Below, piece after piece: positions 1 through 6,725 of a DNA stretch of 14,779 bases. The DNA is from Alphaproteobacteria bacterium (GTDB lineage: Bacteria; Pseudomonadota; Alphaproteobacteria; Rickettsiales; JAFLCR01), in assembly GCA_017302755.1 (NCBI GenBank), contig JAFLCR010000030.1, positions 1 through 14,779 on the forward strand. The letters are read 5' to 3'. The number at the start of each line of letters is the position of its first letter. Within the stretch, counting starts at the first letter, position 1. The position numbers were made by a program, and so were the translations under genes. Below the pieces are notes generated by a model that saw only the letters and a list, made by a program, of their open reading frames with translations, did not search any database and was not told the origin of the DNA.

Positions 1-282
1 GGCGGTGCCGCGGTCATAGCGGTCGCCGTCGATGTTCAGCTGGGTGAAAATATCGCCGTAGGAAAGGTTCTGAATCGTGTGGTTGATGACCAGCCCCATC
101 GCACCGCTCTGGTTATGGGCGCAGATATAGATAACCGCGTGCGCGAAGCAGGATTCGGTGATGAGCGGGGTGGCGATGAGGAGGTAGCCCTCAAGATAGC
201 CGGCGTGAGGCGTTGGCGCGGAGGAGTCCGTTTCAGCTTCGGGCTTGCCAGTCCCGAGTTTGGGAGCGCGTCGCTTTTCCAT
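1..282 (-). CDS. yqgE: YqgE/AlgH family protein, N-terminal part (runs off left edge)
   Basis: Reading the minus strand from the ATG at 282 gives 94 uninterrupted residues to the window edge. After a variable, charged N-terminus comes the family signature: GYLLIATPLITESCFAHAV, then VIYICAHNQSGAMGLVIN, then LSYGDIFTQLNID. This matches the conserved start of YqgE/AlgH (UPF0301) proteins, roughly 190-residue cytoplasmic proteins. AlgH was linked to alginate regulation in Pseudomonas, but the biochemical role is unsettled. About the first half is present. No clear Shine-Dalgarno sequence precedes the ATG, so the start could lie a few codons inside. The gene is divergent from the dsbD-type gene, with a 63-bp gap to that gene's start. 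An overlapping plus-strand open frame at 79-297 is a shadow of it. Confidence 0.88.
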   Translation of the reverse strand, partial: MEKRRAPKLGTGKPEAETDSSAPTPHAGYLEGYLLIATPLITESCFAHAVIYICAHNQSGAMGLVINHTIQNLSYGDIFTQLNIDGDRYDRGTA

Positions 283-334
283 CTAGTACAACTTTAGCAT
301 ATTTTGGGTTACGATAACATGAAGAATATAGCCT

Positions 335-340
335 GGAGAG
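335..340 (+). promoter_or_regulatory. Ribosome binding site for the dsbD-type gene
   Basis: GGAGAG lies 5 nt before the ATG at 346 and is the only good Shine-Dalgarno sequence near the 5' end of this frame. It favours ATG 346 over the upstream ATG at 304, which lacks one, and over the ATG at 475, which lies inside the palindromic insertion. This matters because it places the 141-bp palindrome inside the translated region. Confidence 0.6.
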
Positions 341-345
341 CAAAA

Positions 346-2484
346 ATGCGTTGGAAACCTTGGGTAATTTCGCATGCCGGCGGCAAACCGCTTAGTTTCC
401 TGCGCTTCCGGTGCTCACGTACTGGTGTACGCTGCGCTCCGGTTCTCGGAAACATCGCTTGTTTGCTCGCCGGAATGCGAAATTACCCAAGGTTTTTAGC
501 CTTTTTTCTAGCATGCTGGTGGGTGGTGGGCGTTGCTGCGGCGCAAGATATGGGATGGACGCGCCATCCGCAAGCCTCCTGGCGGCTGATTTACGGCGGC
601 GAGGGAAAAGACGGCGCGCTGCTCTTCGGTGTTGAGATGAAGCTGGAAGAGGGCTGGCACACCTATTGGCGCTCGCCGGGCGACGCGGGCATGCCGATCG
701 TGGTGAAAACCGACGGTTCGCAGAACGTGGAAAAAGCCGAGCTGCTCTGGCCCGCGCCGGAAAGGCTTGTTGAGGATTTCGGGTTGCAGACATTTGTCCA
801 TAGCGGCGCGGTGACCTGGCCGCTCGCGGTGACGCCGAAGGAAAAAGCCCAACCGGTCACGCTGAACGTCGAGCTGAGTTACAATGTATGCAAGGAGCTG
901 TGCGTTCCTTATGAGAAAGAGAAGGCGTCGCTGACCGTGCGGCCCGGGCAGAAGCCGGTGGCCGAGGAGCACACGGTGGTGGAGAAGGCGGTGATGCGCG
1001 TGCCGCAGGCTGAAGGGACGATGCGCGTCGAGCGCGTGGCCTATGCCAATAACGTCCTGATGGTGACGGCGCGTGGCGATGTGCCGTTCAAGGCGCCGGA
1101 CGTGTTTGTGGAGGTCGAAGGTAAAAAAGGCTTCGATGGCCACCGTTTCCTGAAGCCGGAGGTGGAGCTTCGCGATGGCGGCAGGCTGGCGGAGCTGAAG
1201 ATGGCGCATGAGGGCACGATCAAGAGCGCAACGCTGGAAGGTAACACGCTGCGCCTGACGCTGGCGGATGGGGCGTCGGCGGTGGAGAAGGTGGTGCCGT
1301 TTGCTGAGGTGGGAAAGGGAGCTGCGGTGGATCCTGCGGTTACGCCGCAGGATGAGGGGGGAAAAGAGGCAGAGGGCAAGGATGCCGCCTCAAAGGGGGA
1401 TGGAAACGCCCCTCACCCTAACCCTCTCCCCCAAGGGGAGAGGGAACTGGCGCTCATGCTCTTCTTCGCGTTTCTGGGCGGATTGATTCTGAACGTCATG
1501 CCCTGCGTGCTGCCGGTGCTGTCGCTCAAGGTGCTCGGGCTGCTGCGGCATGTGCAGGATTTCGATGTGCGTCGCGCGCGCGGGAGTTTTCTGATCTCGG
1601 CGCTGGGGGTGGTGAGCTGCTTCCTGCTGCTTGCGGGCGCGGTGGTGGCGTTGAAGGGCGCGGGGCATGCGGTGGGATGGGGGTTCCATTTCCAGCAGCC
1701 GCTTTTCATCGGCGCGCTGATCGCGGTGCTGCTCGTGTTCGCGGCCAATCTCTTCGGCTGGTTCGAGATCCGCCTTCCGGGCGTGCTGGGGGAAACGGCG
1801 CACAAAGCCGGCGGGCATACGGGGCCGGTGGGGGATTTTCTCTCCGGCGTGTTCGCCACGTTATTGGCGACGCCCTGCACGGCGCCGTTCCTCGGCACGG
1901 CGGTGGGGTTCGCGCTGGCGAGCGAGGCAGAGGTTATCTTCCTCGTGTTCGCCACGATGGGGCTGGGGCTGGCCTTTCCCTATCTCGCGATTGCCGCCTA
2001 CCCGAAAACCGCGCTGCTGCTGCCCAGGCCCGGCGCGTGGATGGTGGCGGTGAAGAAGGTGATGGGCGCGCTGCTGCTCGCCACGGCGCTGTGGCTGGGA
2101 TGGGTGATGGCGATGCAGCTTGCGCCCGCGCAGCATGAGGGCAGCGGCGTGTGGCAGGCCTTCGAGCCGGAAAAGATTCCCGCGCTGGTGGCCGAAGGCA
2201 AGACCGTGTTTGTCGACGTCACCGCCGATTGGTGCCTGACCTGCAAGGCCAACAAAGCGCTGGTGCTGGATCGCGAGGAAGTGAAAGCATTGCTGGCGCA
2301 GCCGGGCGTGATCGCCATGCAGGGAGACTGGACGAAGCCGGATGAGAAGATCGCCGCGTTTCTGAAAAGCCACGGGCGGTTCGGGATTCCATTCAACGTG
2401 GTCTACACGAAAGATAAGCCTGAAGGGAGCGTGCTCTCCGAAGTGCTGACGGTGGAGGCGGTGAAGCAGGCGCTGGGAAATTAG
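346..2484 (+). CDS. dsbD: DsbD-type thiol:disulfide interchange protein (protein-disulfide reductase)
   Basis: Membrane protein that carries electrons from cytoplasmic thioredoxin across the inner membrane to periplasmic disulfide-exchange and cytochrome-maturation partners. From ATG 346 it has 712 residues. A secretion signal core (RFLAFFLACWWVVGVAAA) is followed by a periplasmic DsbD/ScsB-like domain with a C182-x3-C186 pair in YNVCKELC. A multi-pass domain then carries the two redox cysteines in MPCVLP (C387) and TPCTAP (C511). A C-terminal thioredoxin-like domain has WCLTC (C630, C633). All six redox cysteines of the family are therefore present. Two in-frame repeats interrupt it: a 141-bp palindrome ahead of the signal core (355-495) and a GC hairpin encoding APHPNPLPQGERE in the linker before the membrane domain. 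It is convergent with the next gene, 19 bp away. I rate the family near certain; the ScsB versus DsbD subtype and the exact start are less sure. Confidence 0.93.
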   Translation: MRWKPWVISHAGGKPLSFLRFRCSRTGVRCAPVLGNIACLLAGMRNYPRFLAFFLACWWVVGVAAAQDMGWTRHPQASWRLIYGGEGKDGALLFGVEMKLEEGWHTYWRSPGDAGMPIVVKTDGSQNVEKAELLWPAPERLVEDFGLQTFVHSGAVTWPLAVTPKEKAQPVTLNVELSYNVCKELCVPYEKEKASLTVRPGQKPVAEEHTVVEKAVMRVPQAEGTMRVERVAYANNVLMVTARGDVPFKAPDVFVEVEGKKGFDGHRFLKPEVELRDGGRLAELKMAHEGTIKSATLEGNTLRLTLADGASAVEKVVPFAEVGKGAAVDPAVTPQDEGGKEAEGKDAASKGDGNAPHPNPLPQGERELALMLFFAFLGGLILNVMPCVLPVLSLKVLGLLRHVQDFDVRRARGSFLISALGVVSCFLLLAGAVVALKGAGHAVGWGFHFQQPLFIGALIAVLLVFAANLFGWFEIRLPGVLGETAHKAGGHTGPVGDFLSGVFATLLATPCTAPFLGTAVGFALASEAEVIFLVFATMGLGLAFPYLAIAAYPKTALLLPRPGAWMVAVKKVMGALLLATALWLGWVMAMQLAPAQHEGSGVWQAFEPEKIPALVAEGKTVFVDVTADWCLTCKANKALVLDREEVKALLAQPGVIAMQGDWTKPDEKIAAFLKSHGRFGIPFNVVYTKDKPEGSVLSEVLTVEAVKQALGN
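355..495 (+). repeat. 141-bp imperfect palindrome in the 5' coding region of dsbD
   Basis: The outer arms 355-382 and 469-495 pair almost perfectly; the left arm reads CCTTGGGTAATTTCGCATGC and the right arm is its reverse complement apart from single changes. The inner arms continue with mismatches towards a GTAC/GTAC centre near 419-430. The paired span is 141 bp, a multiple of three, so the reading frame stays open and 47 codons are added between the start (MRWK) and the hydrophobic signal core. Without it the protein would begin with a normal short signal peptide. It resembles in style the palindromic elements found inside Rickettsia genes (RPEs), but I cannot assign it to a named family. 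Confidence 0.8.
1411..1446 (+). repeat. Short GC hairpin repeat inserted in frame in dsbD
   Basis: A 10-bp perfect stem (CCCTCTCCCC at 1422-1431 with GGGGAGAGGG at 1435-1444) is preceded by CCTCACCCTA. In frame it encodes PHPNPLPQGERE. This peptide and DNA pattern is familiar from many proteobacterial genomes as a dispersed intergenic repeat that sometimes lands in genes. Here it occupies the linker between the periplasmic domain and the membrane domain of DsbD, where extra residues should be tolerated. Confidence 0.75.
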
Positions 2485-2503
2485 CCGTTTCGTGACGACG
2501 TTG

Positions 2504-3283
2504 TTAAGAAGCGAAGCGGCCTTGGGGATGCGGTGTCTGCGCGGTGCTTGTTTGCGCGTACAACGCCCGCAATTCCTCGAACCTGGTTTCCGGCACGGAA
2601 GCGGCCACGCGCTTTTCCGGTTCCGTCATGGTGTGGATGGCATCGAGGTTCATGGATTCAAGAATGTTCATCACTTCCGGCTCCGTGGTGTTGATGACCA
2701 GGTTGCAGCTGAAGTGCTTTAAGTTGAAGGTGAAGCTGATGTTGGAACGCACGGTTTCGGGCAAGGCTTCGTTGAGGTCGCGGGCAAGCTGAAGCGCCTG
2801 TGCGACTCGCGGCGTGATGAAGCTGTTTTGCATCAGCCAGGTGCAGATGGATTGAACATGGCCCGCGACATGCTGCATGTTGGAAGTCAGGTCGTATCTT
2901 CTTTCCTTGGTTTCGCGGTCAATCATCACCATCTGCCTTGAAGCCGTGCCGATGGTGAGAGAGCAGGCGTCGGGCTCGCCGCCCGGCGCGGGGGAAAGGA
3001 TGGCGTCGGCCTGATGGTCTTGGAGGCTGATGAGGCTATCCCTCAGCATTCTTGCCGCAGACCATGCCTGGGGGCCGGTGAAGTTGAATGTTATTCTGTA
3101 CTGGCTTTTTTCGGGGTTGTACCCGTCTGCGATTTCTTCCACCGGTGAGGAGGTCATGCGGGTGGCATCGGAAGGGGTGCCGCAGGCATAACTGGCCATG
3201 TGAACGAACCATTGTGCGCAAATCCTCAGCGCATGGGTGGAATTTTGCTCTTGCGAGGGATCGAAGGGGGAAAGATCGGGCAT
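2504..3283 (-). CDS. Uncharacterised protein, 259 residues
   Basis: I do not recognise this protein. The frame is open for 259 codons from ATG 3283 to TAA 2504, ending 19 bp from the dsbD-type stop on the other strand. It has no signal peptide and no membrane segment. The sequence alternates predicted strand-like stretches (YRITFNFTG, SFTFNLKHFSCNLVINT) with helical ones. The two stretches with alternating F/N residues look like a repeated beta motif, perhaps two similar halves. The C-terminus is polar and proline-rich. Base composition looks more AT-rich than its neighbours, which may mean an accessory origin. No convincing Shine-Dalgarno sequence precedes the ATG, so an internal start is possible. 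I assign no function. Confidence 0.7.
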   Translation of the reverse strand: MPDLSPFDPSQEQNSTHALRICAQWFVHMASYACGTPSDATRMTSSPVEEIADGYNPEKSQYRITFNFTGPQAWSAARMLRDSLISLQDHQADAILSPAPGGEPDACSLTIGTASRQMVMIDRETKERRYDLTSNMQHVAGHVQSICTWLMQNSFITPRVAQALQLARDLNEALPETVRSNISFTFNLKHFSCNLVINTTEPEVMNILESMNLDAIHTMTEPEKRVAASVPETRFEELRALYAQTSTAQTPHPQGRFAS

Positions 3284-3430
3284 AGATAGTTCACATGCTG
3301 ATGAAAGCCATGTGTCATCTTAACAGATTCATATTACGGTTTTTATCTCTCTGGCGTCCGGGGTTTGCATATTGAAAAACCGTTATTTATCCTATCTTCG
3401 GCCGTGGTTGCAGGCGGTGGAAGGTTATTC

Positions 3431-3458
3431 TTGCCTCCCTCGCTTTTGGCGTTATAAA
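3431..3458 (+). promoter_or_regulatory. Putative sigma-70 promoter of the nitronate monooxygenase gene
   Basis: TTGCCT (3431-3436), a 16-bp spacer and TATAAA (3453-3458) form the best promoter-like pair in the gap. Transcription would start near 3465, some 20 nt before the TTG at 3486. It lies inside the longer open frame that begins at 3372, which argues that this upstream extension is not translated. Prediction from sequence only. Confidence 0.4.
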
Positions 3459-3485
3459 TCGGCTGAAAGCTACAGGTGCATTACC

Positions 3486-4883
3486 TTGAAATCCCTTCAT
3501 CCAGTCATCATCGGCGGCCAGGAAGTCCTCCCCATCATCGAGGGCGGTAAAGGCATCAGCATCACCAGCGGGAAATCGGCGGGGGCATTTGCCGCGGCCG
3601 GGGCCGTGGGCACGTTCTCGGGCGTGAACGCGGATTATTACGACGACGACGGCAACATCGTGCCGCAGATCTACCAGGGAAAGACGCGCCGCGAGCGCCA
3701 TGAGGAGCTGATCGAGTTCGGCATCCGCGGCGGCGTCACCCAGGCGCGGATCGCGCATGAGATGTCGGGCGGCAAAGGCCGCATCCACATGAACGTGCTG
3801 TGGGAAATGGGCGGGGTCGAGCCGATCCTGCACGGCATTCTCCAGGGCGCGAAGGGGTTGATTCACGGCGTCACCTGCGGCGCGGGCATGCCCTATAAGA
3901 TCGCGGAGATCGCCCAGCAATACAATATTCATTACTACCCGATCGTGTCTTCGATGCGCGCGTTCAGGGCGCTGTGGAAGCGCTCGTACAGCAAGGTGCC
4001 CGACAAGCTCGGCGGGGTGGTGTATGAAGACCCCTGGCTCGCGGGCGGGCATAACGGGCTTTCCAATGCGGAGGATCCGACCAAGCCGGAAGATCCCTAT
4101 CCCCGCATCCGCGAGATCCGCAGCTTCATGAAAGAGGCGAAGCTCGACCATGTGCCCATCATCATCGCCGGCGGCGTGTGGTATGTGCGCGAGTGGGAGC
4201 GGTTCCTGGATAATCCCGAGATCGGGCCCGTCGCGTTCCAGTTCGGCACGCGGCCGCTGCTGACCAAGGAAAGCCCCATTTCCGAAGGCTGGAAGAAGAA
4301 GCTGCTGGAGCTGAAGGAAGGCGATGTGTTCCTCAACCAGTTCAGCCCGACGGGGTTTTATTCCTCGGCGGTGAACAACGGCTTCATCCAGGAGCTGCGC
4401 GGGCGCAAGGAGCGGCAGATTCCGTACGCAGTGGAGCCGGAGGGGTATCAGACCGATCCGCTGCCGGTGGGCGCGCGCGGGCGGCCCGTTTATGTCACGA
4501 CCGAAGATCTGGAAAAGGCGAAGGCGTGGATCGCCGCCGGCTTCGACGAGCCGATGAAAACGCCGGACGAGACGCTCATCTTCGTCACCAAGGAGAAATC
4601 GGCCGAGATCGTGCTCGACCAGGTGAACTGCATGGGCTGTTTGAGCCACTGCCTGTTCTCGAACTGGAAGGATCACGACGATTACACCACCGGCAAGAAG
4701 GCCGATCCGCGCAGCTTCTGCATCCAGAAGACGCTGCAGGACATCGCCCATGGCAAGGACGTGGACACCCAGCTCATGTTCTCCGGCCATAACGGCTACC
4801 GCTTCGCGCAGGATCCGTTCTATGCCAACGGCTTCGTGCCGACGGTGGGGCAGCTGGTCGACCGGATTATGACGGGGGATTAG
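3486..4883 (+). CDS. Nitronate monooxygenase family protein (2-nitropropane dioxygenase-like)
   Basis: Predicted FMN-dependent TIM-barrel enzyme; family members oxidise alkyl nitronates to carbonyl compounds and nitrite, and FabK-type relatives are enoyl-ACP reductases. Visible landmarks from residue 1 at 3486: GGKGISITSGKSAGAFAAAG near the N-terminus, GLIHGVTCGAGMP, then IIIAGGVW and FQFGTRPLL, the phosphate-binding glycine segments of the barrel. The C-terminal part carries C382-x2-C385-x3-C389 (CMGCLSHC) and C412, a layout that could hold an iron-sulfur cluster or zinc. I chose TTG 3486 (LKSLHPVIIGG) because relatives begin just before this IIGG stretch, an AGG lies upstream and a promoter pair precedes it. 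The frame is open back to TTG 3372, but those 38 residues do not resemble the family. The true substrate is unknown. An Irr-like regulator follows 92 bp downstream. Confidence 0.88.
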   Translation: MKSLHPVIIGGQEVLPIIEGGKGISITSGKSAGAFAAAGAVGTFSGVNADYYDDDGNIVPQIYQGKTRRERHEELIEFGIRGGVTQARIAHEMSGGKGRIHMNVLWEMGGVEPILHGILQGAKGLIHGVTCGAGMPYKIAEIAQQYNIHYYPIVSSMRAFRALWKRSYSKVPDKLGGVVYEDPWLAGGHNGLSNAEDPTKPEDPYPRIREIRSFMKEAKLDHVPIIIAGGVWYVREWERFLDNPEIGPVAFQFGTRPLLTKESPISEGWKKKLLELKEGDVFLNQFSPTGFYSSAVNNGFIQELRGRKERQIPYAVEPEGYQTDPLPVGARGRPVYVTTEDLEKAKAWIAAGFDEPMKTPDETLIFVTKEKSAEIVLDQVNCMGCLSHCLFSNWKDHDDYTTGKKADPRSFCIQKTLQDIAHGKDVDTQLMFSGHNGYRFAQDPFYANGFVPTVGQLVDRIMTGD

Positions 4884-4975
4884 TTCGTCGTTTCCAGCGC
4901 TTCAGGGAATGGAAAATTACTGGATTTTCAATGGCCCTGATGTTATCATGATTCCAGTTCTCAGAAAAAAGTGAC

Positions 4976-5392
4976 ATGGTCCAGGTTACGTTACAGACGC
5001 AGAGCAAGCTTTCGGCGGCGGGGGTGAGGCCCACGCGGCAGCGGTTGCTTATTGCCGCGCTGCTGTGGAAGGGCAATGAATGCCGCCATGTGACGCCGGA
5101 AGACATGCGCCGCGAGATTCAGCAAGAGGGCGAGGACGTGGCCCTGGCCACGATTTACAACACGCTGCACCAGTTCACCAAGGCGGGGCTGCTGCGTGAG
5201 ATCGTGCTGGCGGGCGGGCGTACGTACTTCGACACCAATCTCTCGCCGCATTTCCATTATTACTATGAAGAGAACGGACATCTGGAAGATGTCGCCATCT
5301 CGCCCAAGCAGTGGCATAGCCTGCCTTCCGCGCCCCCGGGCACGGAGGTGAAGGGGGTAGATGTGGTGATTCGCGTCGGCGAGCGGAAGTAA
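4976..5392 (+). CDS. irr: Fur-family transcriptional regulator, Irr-like
   Basis: A 138-residue cytoplasmic DNA-binding regulator. The N-terminal winged helix includes RPTRQRLLIAALLW and the recognition-helix region VALATIYNTLHQFTKAGLL. The dimerisation part has TYFDTNLSPHFHYYYEENG. The FDTN-S-HFH segment and the absence of the C-x2-C pairs that bind structural zinc in Fur/Zur/PerR point to the Irr group, which in rhizobia responds to haem status and controls iron and haem genes. The N-terminal haem-binding GCPW-type motif of Bradyrhizobium Irr is absent; like many other Irr proteins, this one would have to sense through the histidine-rich site. The start ATG has no strong Shine-Dalgarno sequence. 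It lies 92 bp after the nitronate monooxygenase gene on the same strand, and a strong hairpin follows. Family is sure; the Irr subtype is likely. Confidence 0.87.
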   Translation: MVQVTLQTQSKLSAAGVRPTRQRLLIAALLWKGNECRHVTPEDMRREIQQEGEDVALATIYNTLHQFTKAGLLREIVLAGGRTYFDTNLSPHFHYYYEENGHLEDVAISPKQWHSLPSAPPGTEVKGVDVVIRVGERK

Positions 5393-5425
5393 TCCGAGCG
5401 ATTATTCCAACAAACTAACTTCTCG

Positions 5426-5471
5426 CCTGAGTATTGTCATCCCAGCTTTCGCTGGGATGACAATACTCAGG
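5426..5471. terminator. Perfect 21-bp stem, 4-nt loop, between convergent genes
   Basis: The left arm 5426-5446 and right arm 5451-5471 are exact reverse complements around the loop TTTC; the inner stem reads GTCATCCCAGC / GCTGGGATGAC. It lies between the stops of the Irr-like gene and the SH3 gene, so it can act as a two-way transcription end. There is no T-run on either side, so it is not a classical intrinsic terminator. The GTCATCCCAGC core is a common dispersed repeat motif in proteobacterial intergenic DNA, so it may primarily be a repeat copy. Confidence 0.65.
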
Positions 5472-5493
5472 GCCATGGGATGGGGGCGATAAT

Positions 5494-6006
5494 CTATTCG
5501 AACACTTCCCCCGGAAGCACGCCCCAGAGCGATTGTTTCGGCACCCAGCCTTTCAGGCCTTCGATCTCCAGGCGGCACATCTGAACGCCGCATGCTTTGA
5601 GCGTGCCGATCACGCCCGGCTCCACGCGGAAGAGGGGGGCGGAGTTGGGTTCGGGATCATTGCGGGCCACCTGCTCGGCCCCGGTCACGACGGCGGTGCG
5701 TTTTGCGGTCAGCATGTTTTTATGTACCCATCCTTCGTTGTCCGCGTCGTCGGTGATTTTGCGCCAGTAATCGAATTCGTCGGTGATCTTCACGGGGTAG
5801 GCTTGCTTCTTGAAGACCACGCGGATCGGGTAGCGCGTGCCCGGGCCGGTGCGGACGTTCACCTCCTGCGAGCGCAGGGAAACGAAGCGCGGGAGGGGAA
5901 GCTTGCTGTCTTCGCCGATGCCGGTGGCATGGGCCGGTGTCGCGCAGGCAAGGCACAGAAGCGAGGCGGTTAGAAGGCGGAGGCGGAAAACAGCGGTAGC
6001 GTACAT
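5494..6006 (-). CDS. Secreted bacterial SH3-domain protein
   Basis: A 170-residue exported protein. An N-terminal signal peptide (RLRLLTASLLCLACATPAHA, probably cut after AHA) is followed by an SH3b-like domain: VSLRSQEVNVRTGPGTRYPI, the classic NVRxGPGTxYP start, then DYWRKITDDADNEGWVHKNM with the GWV turn. A second, more degenerate SH3-like half follows, with VEPGVIGTLKACG and GLKGWVPKQSLWG. SH3b modules usually bind peptidoglycan or other periplasmic partners; no catalytic domain is present. Two cysteines in CGVQMC could form a disulfide in the periplasm. It is last in a minus-strand run behind the cysteine-cluster protein (41-bp gap) and converges on the Irr-like gene. Gene and fold are well supported; the ligand is unknown. 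Confidence 0.88.
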   Translation of the reverse strand: MYATAVFRLRLLTASLLCLACATPAHATGIGEDSKLPLPRFVSLRSQEVNVRTGPGTRYPIRVVFKKQAYPVKITDEFDYWRKITDDADNEGWVHKNMLTAKRTAVVTGAEQVARNDPEPNSAPLFRVEPGVIGTLKACGVQMCRLEIEGLKGWVPKQSLWGVLPGEVFE

Positions 6007-6047
6007 GGCCGAAGTATACCGCCTCCCCAGGAAAGCGGAAGGAAAAC

Positions 6048-6725
6048 TCAGAAGAGCCGCCGCAATTTTTCCAGCTCGTCCTCGATCATCAGCGGGATGA
6101 GCAGGGAATAGGAGCTGAACAGCACCACGGCGTTCGCGGAGGCGTCGCCCTGGAAAGCGTGTTGCAGCCGCCGCAGCAGCCCTTCGTTTACCGTCTGCAT
6201 GCCGTTGTAGAGGCGGGTGATCGCTTCGGGATCAAAGGGAATCGCGCCCTTGTTTCCATGGTGGAAATACTGATGCAGCAGATAGCTCGAAAGAATGCGC
6301 GGAACCGTCTCTTCCGGCGTTGAAAAGGGCAGGTGCTGGCGCGCCATGAAGCGGAACGGGGCCAGTGCCGGGCAGCCGCTGGTCGCCATGATGAGGCCGA
6401 GCAAGCTGCGAAGCCCCTCCTGGAGATCCGTGGCTTTGACGTAATCGCGCTCTTTCGTATGCACCGTGACGGTCACCGGCGTGTGCGATACGCGGCCGTT
6501 CAACGCCGCAAGCGGGGGGGCAATCCGCACCGCCACGGGGCAGGTTTCGCAGCCTTTCAGCTCGCAGCCGTCGCAGGGACGGTACTCAAGGCGCGCCCAG
6601 GAGGGAGGCTCTCCTTCGGGCGGAATGGAAATCATGGTGGCGGGGTCGATGGTGACGCGGTGGCAAACCTCTTCACCGCCCTCGAAGAGGAAGCGGTATT
6701 CGACTTCGTAGGTATCGGCGCTCAT
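6048..6725 (-). CDS. Uncharacterised protein with a C-x2-C-x4-C-x2-C cluster
   Basis: I do not assign this 225-residue protein to a named family. Near residue 50 it has PCDGCELKGCETCP, a compact four-cysteine cluster typical of zinc or iron-sulfur binding. The remainder is soluble and mostly helical, with no signal peptide or membrane segment; the C-terminus (IPLMIEDELEKLRRLF) looks like an amphipathic helix. I chose ATG 6725 (MSADTYEVEY) because it overlaps the TGA stop of the lipoprotein hydrolase as ATGA, which indicates translational coupling; a start four codons earlier at 6737 is possible. The secreted SH3 gene follows after 41 bp. The cluster suggests a metal-bound cytoplasmic protein, but the context with two exported proteins does not reveal its role. 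Confidence 0.8.
   Translation of the reverse strand: MSADTYEVEYRFLFEGGEEVCHRVTIDPATMISIPPEGEPPSWARLEYRPCDGCELKGCETCPVAVRIAPPLAALNGRVSHTPVTVTVHTKERDYVKATDLQEGLRSLLGLIMATSGCPALAPFRFMARQHLPFSTPEETVPRILSSYLLHQYFHHGNKGAIPFDPEAITRLYNGMQTVNEGLLRRLQHAFQGDASANAVVLFSSYSLLIPLMIEDELEKLRRLF

Noticed and set aside
79..297. Plus-strand open frame of 72 codons at the left edge
   Set aside because: Opposite strand of the yqgE start, which has clear family motifs.
3372..3485. N-terminal 38-codon extension of the nitronate monooxygenase from a TTG at 3372
   Set aside because: Does not resemble the family, has no ribosome site and contains the best promoter pair; the TTG at 3486 fits better.
3387..4790. Minus-strand open frame of 467 codons opposite the nitronate monooxygenase
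   Set aside because: Antisense shadow; rich in H, R and A with no recognisable domain, while the plus strand encodes a clear conserved enzyme.
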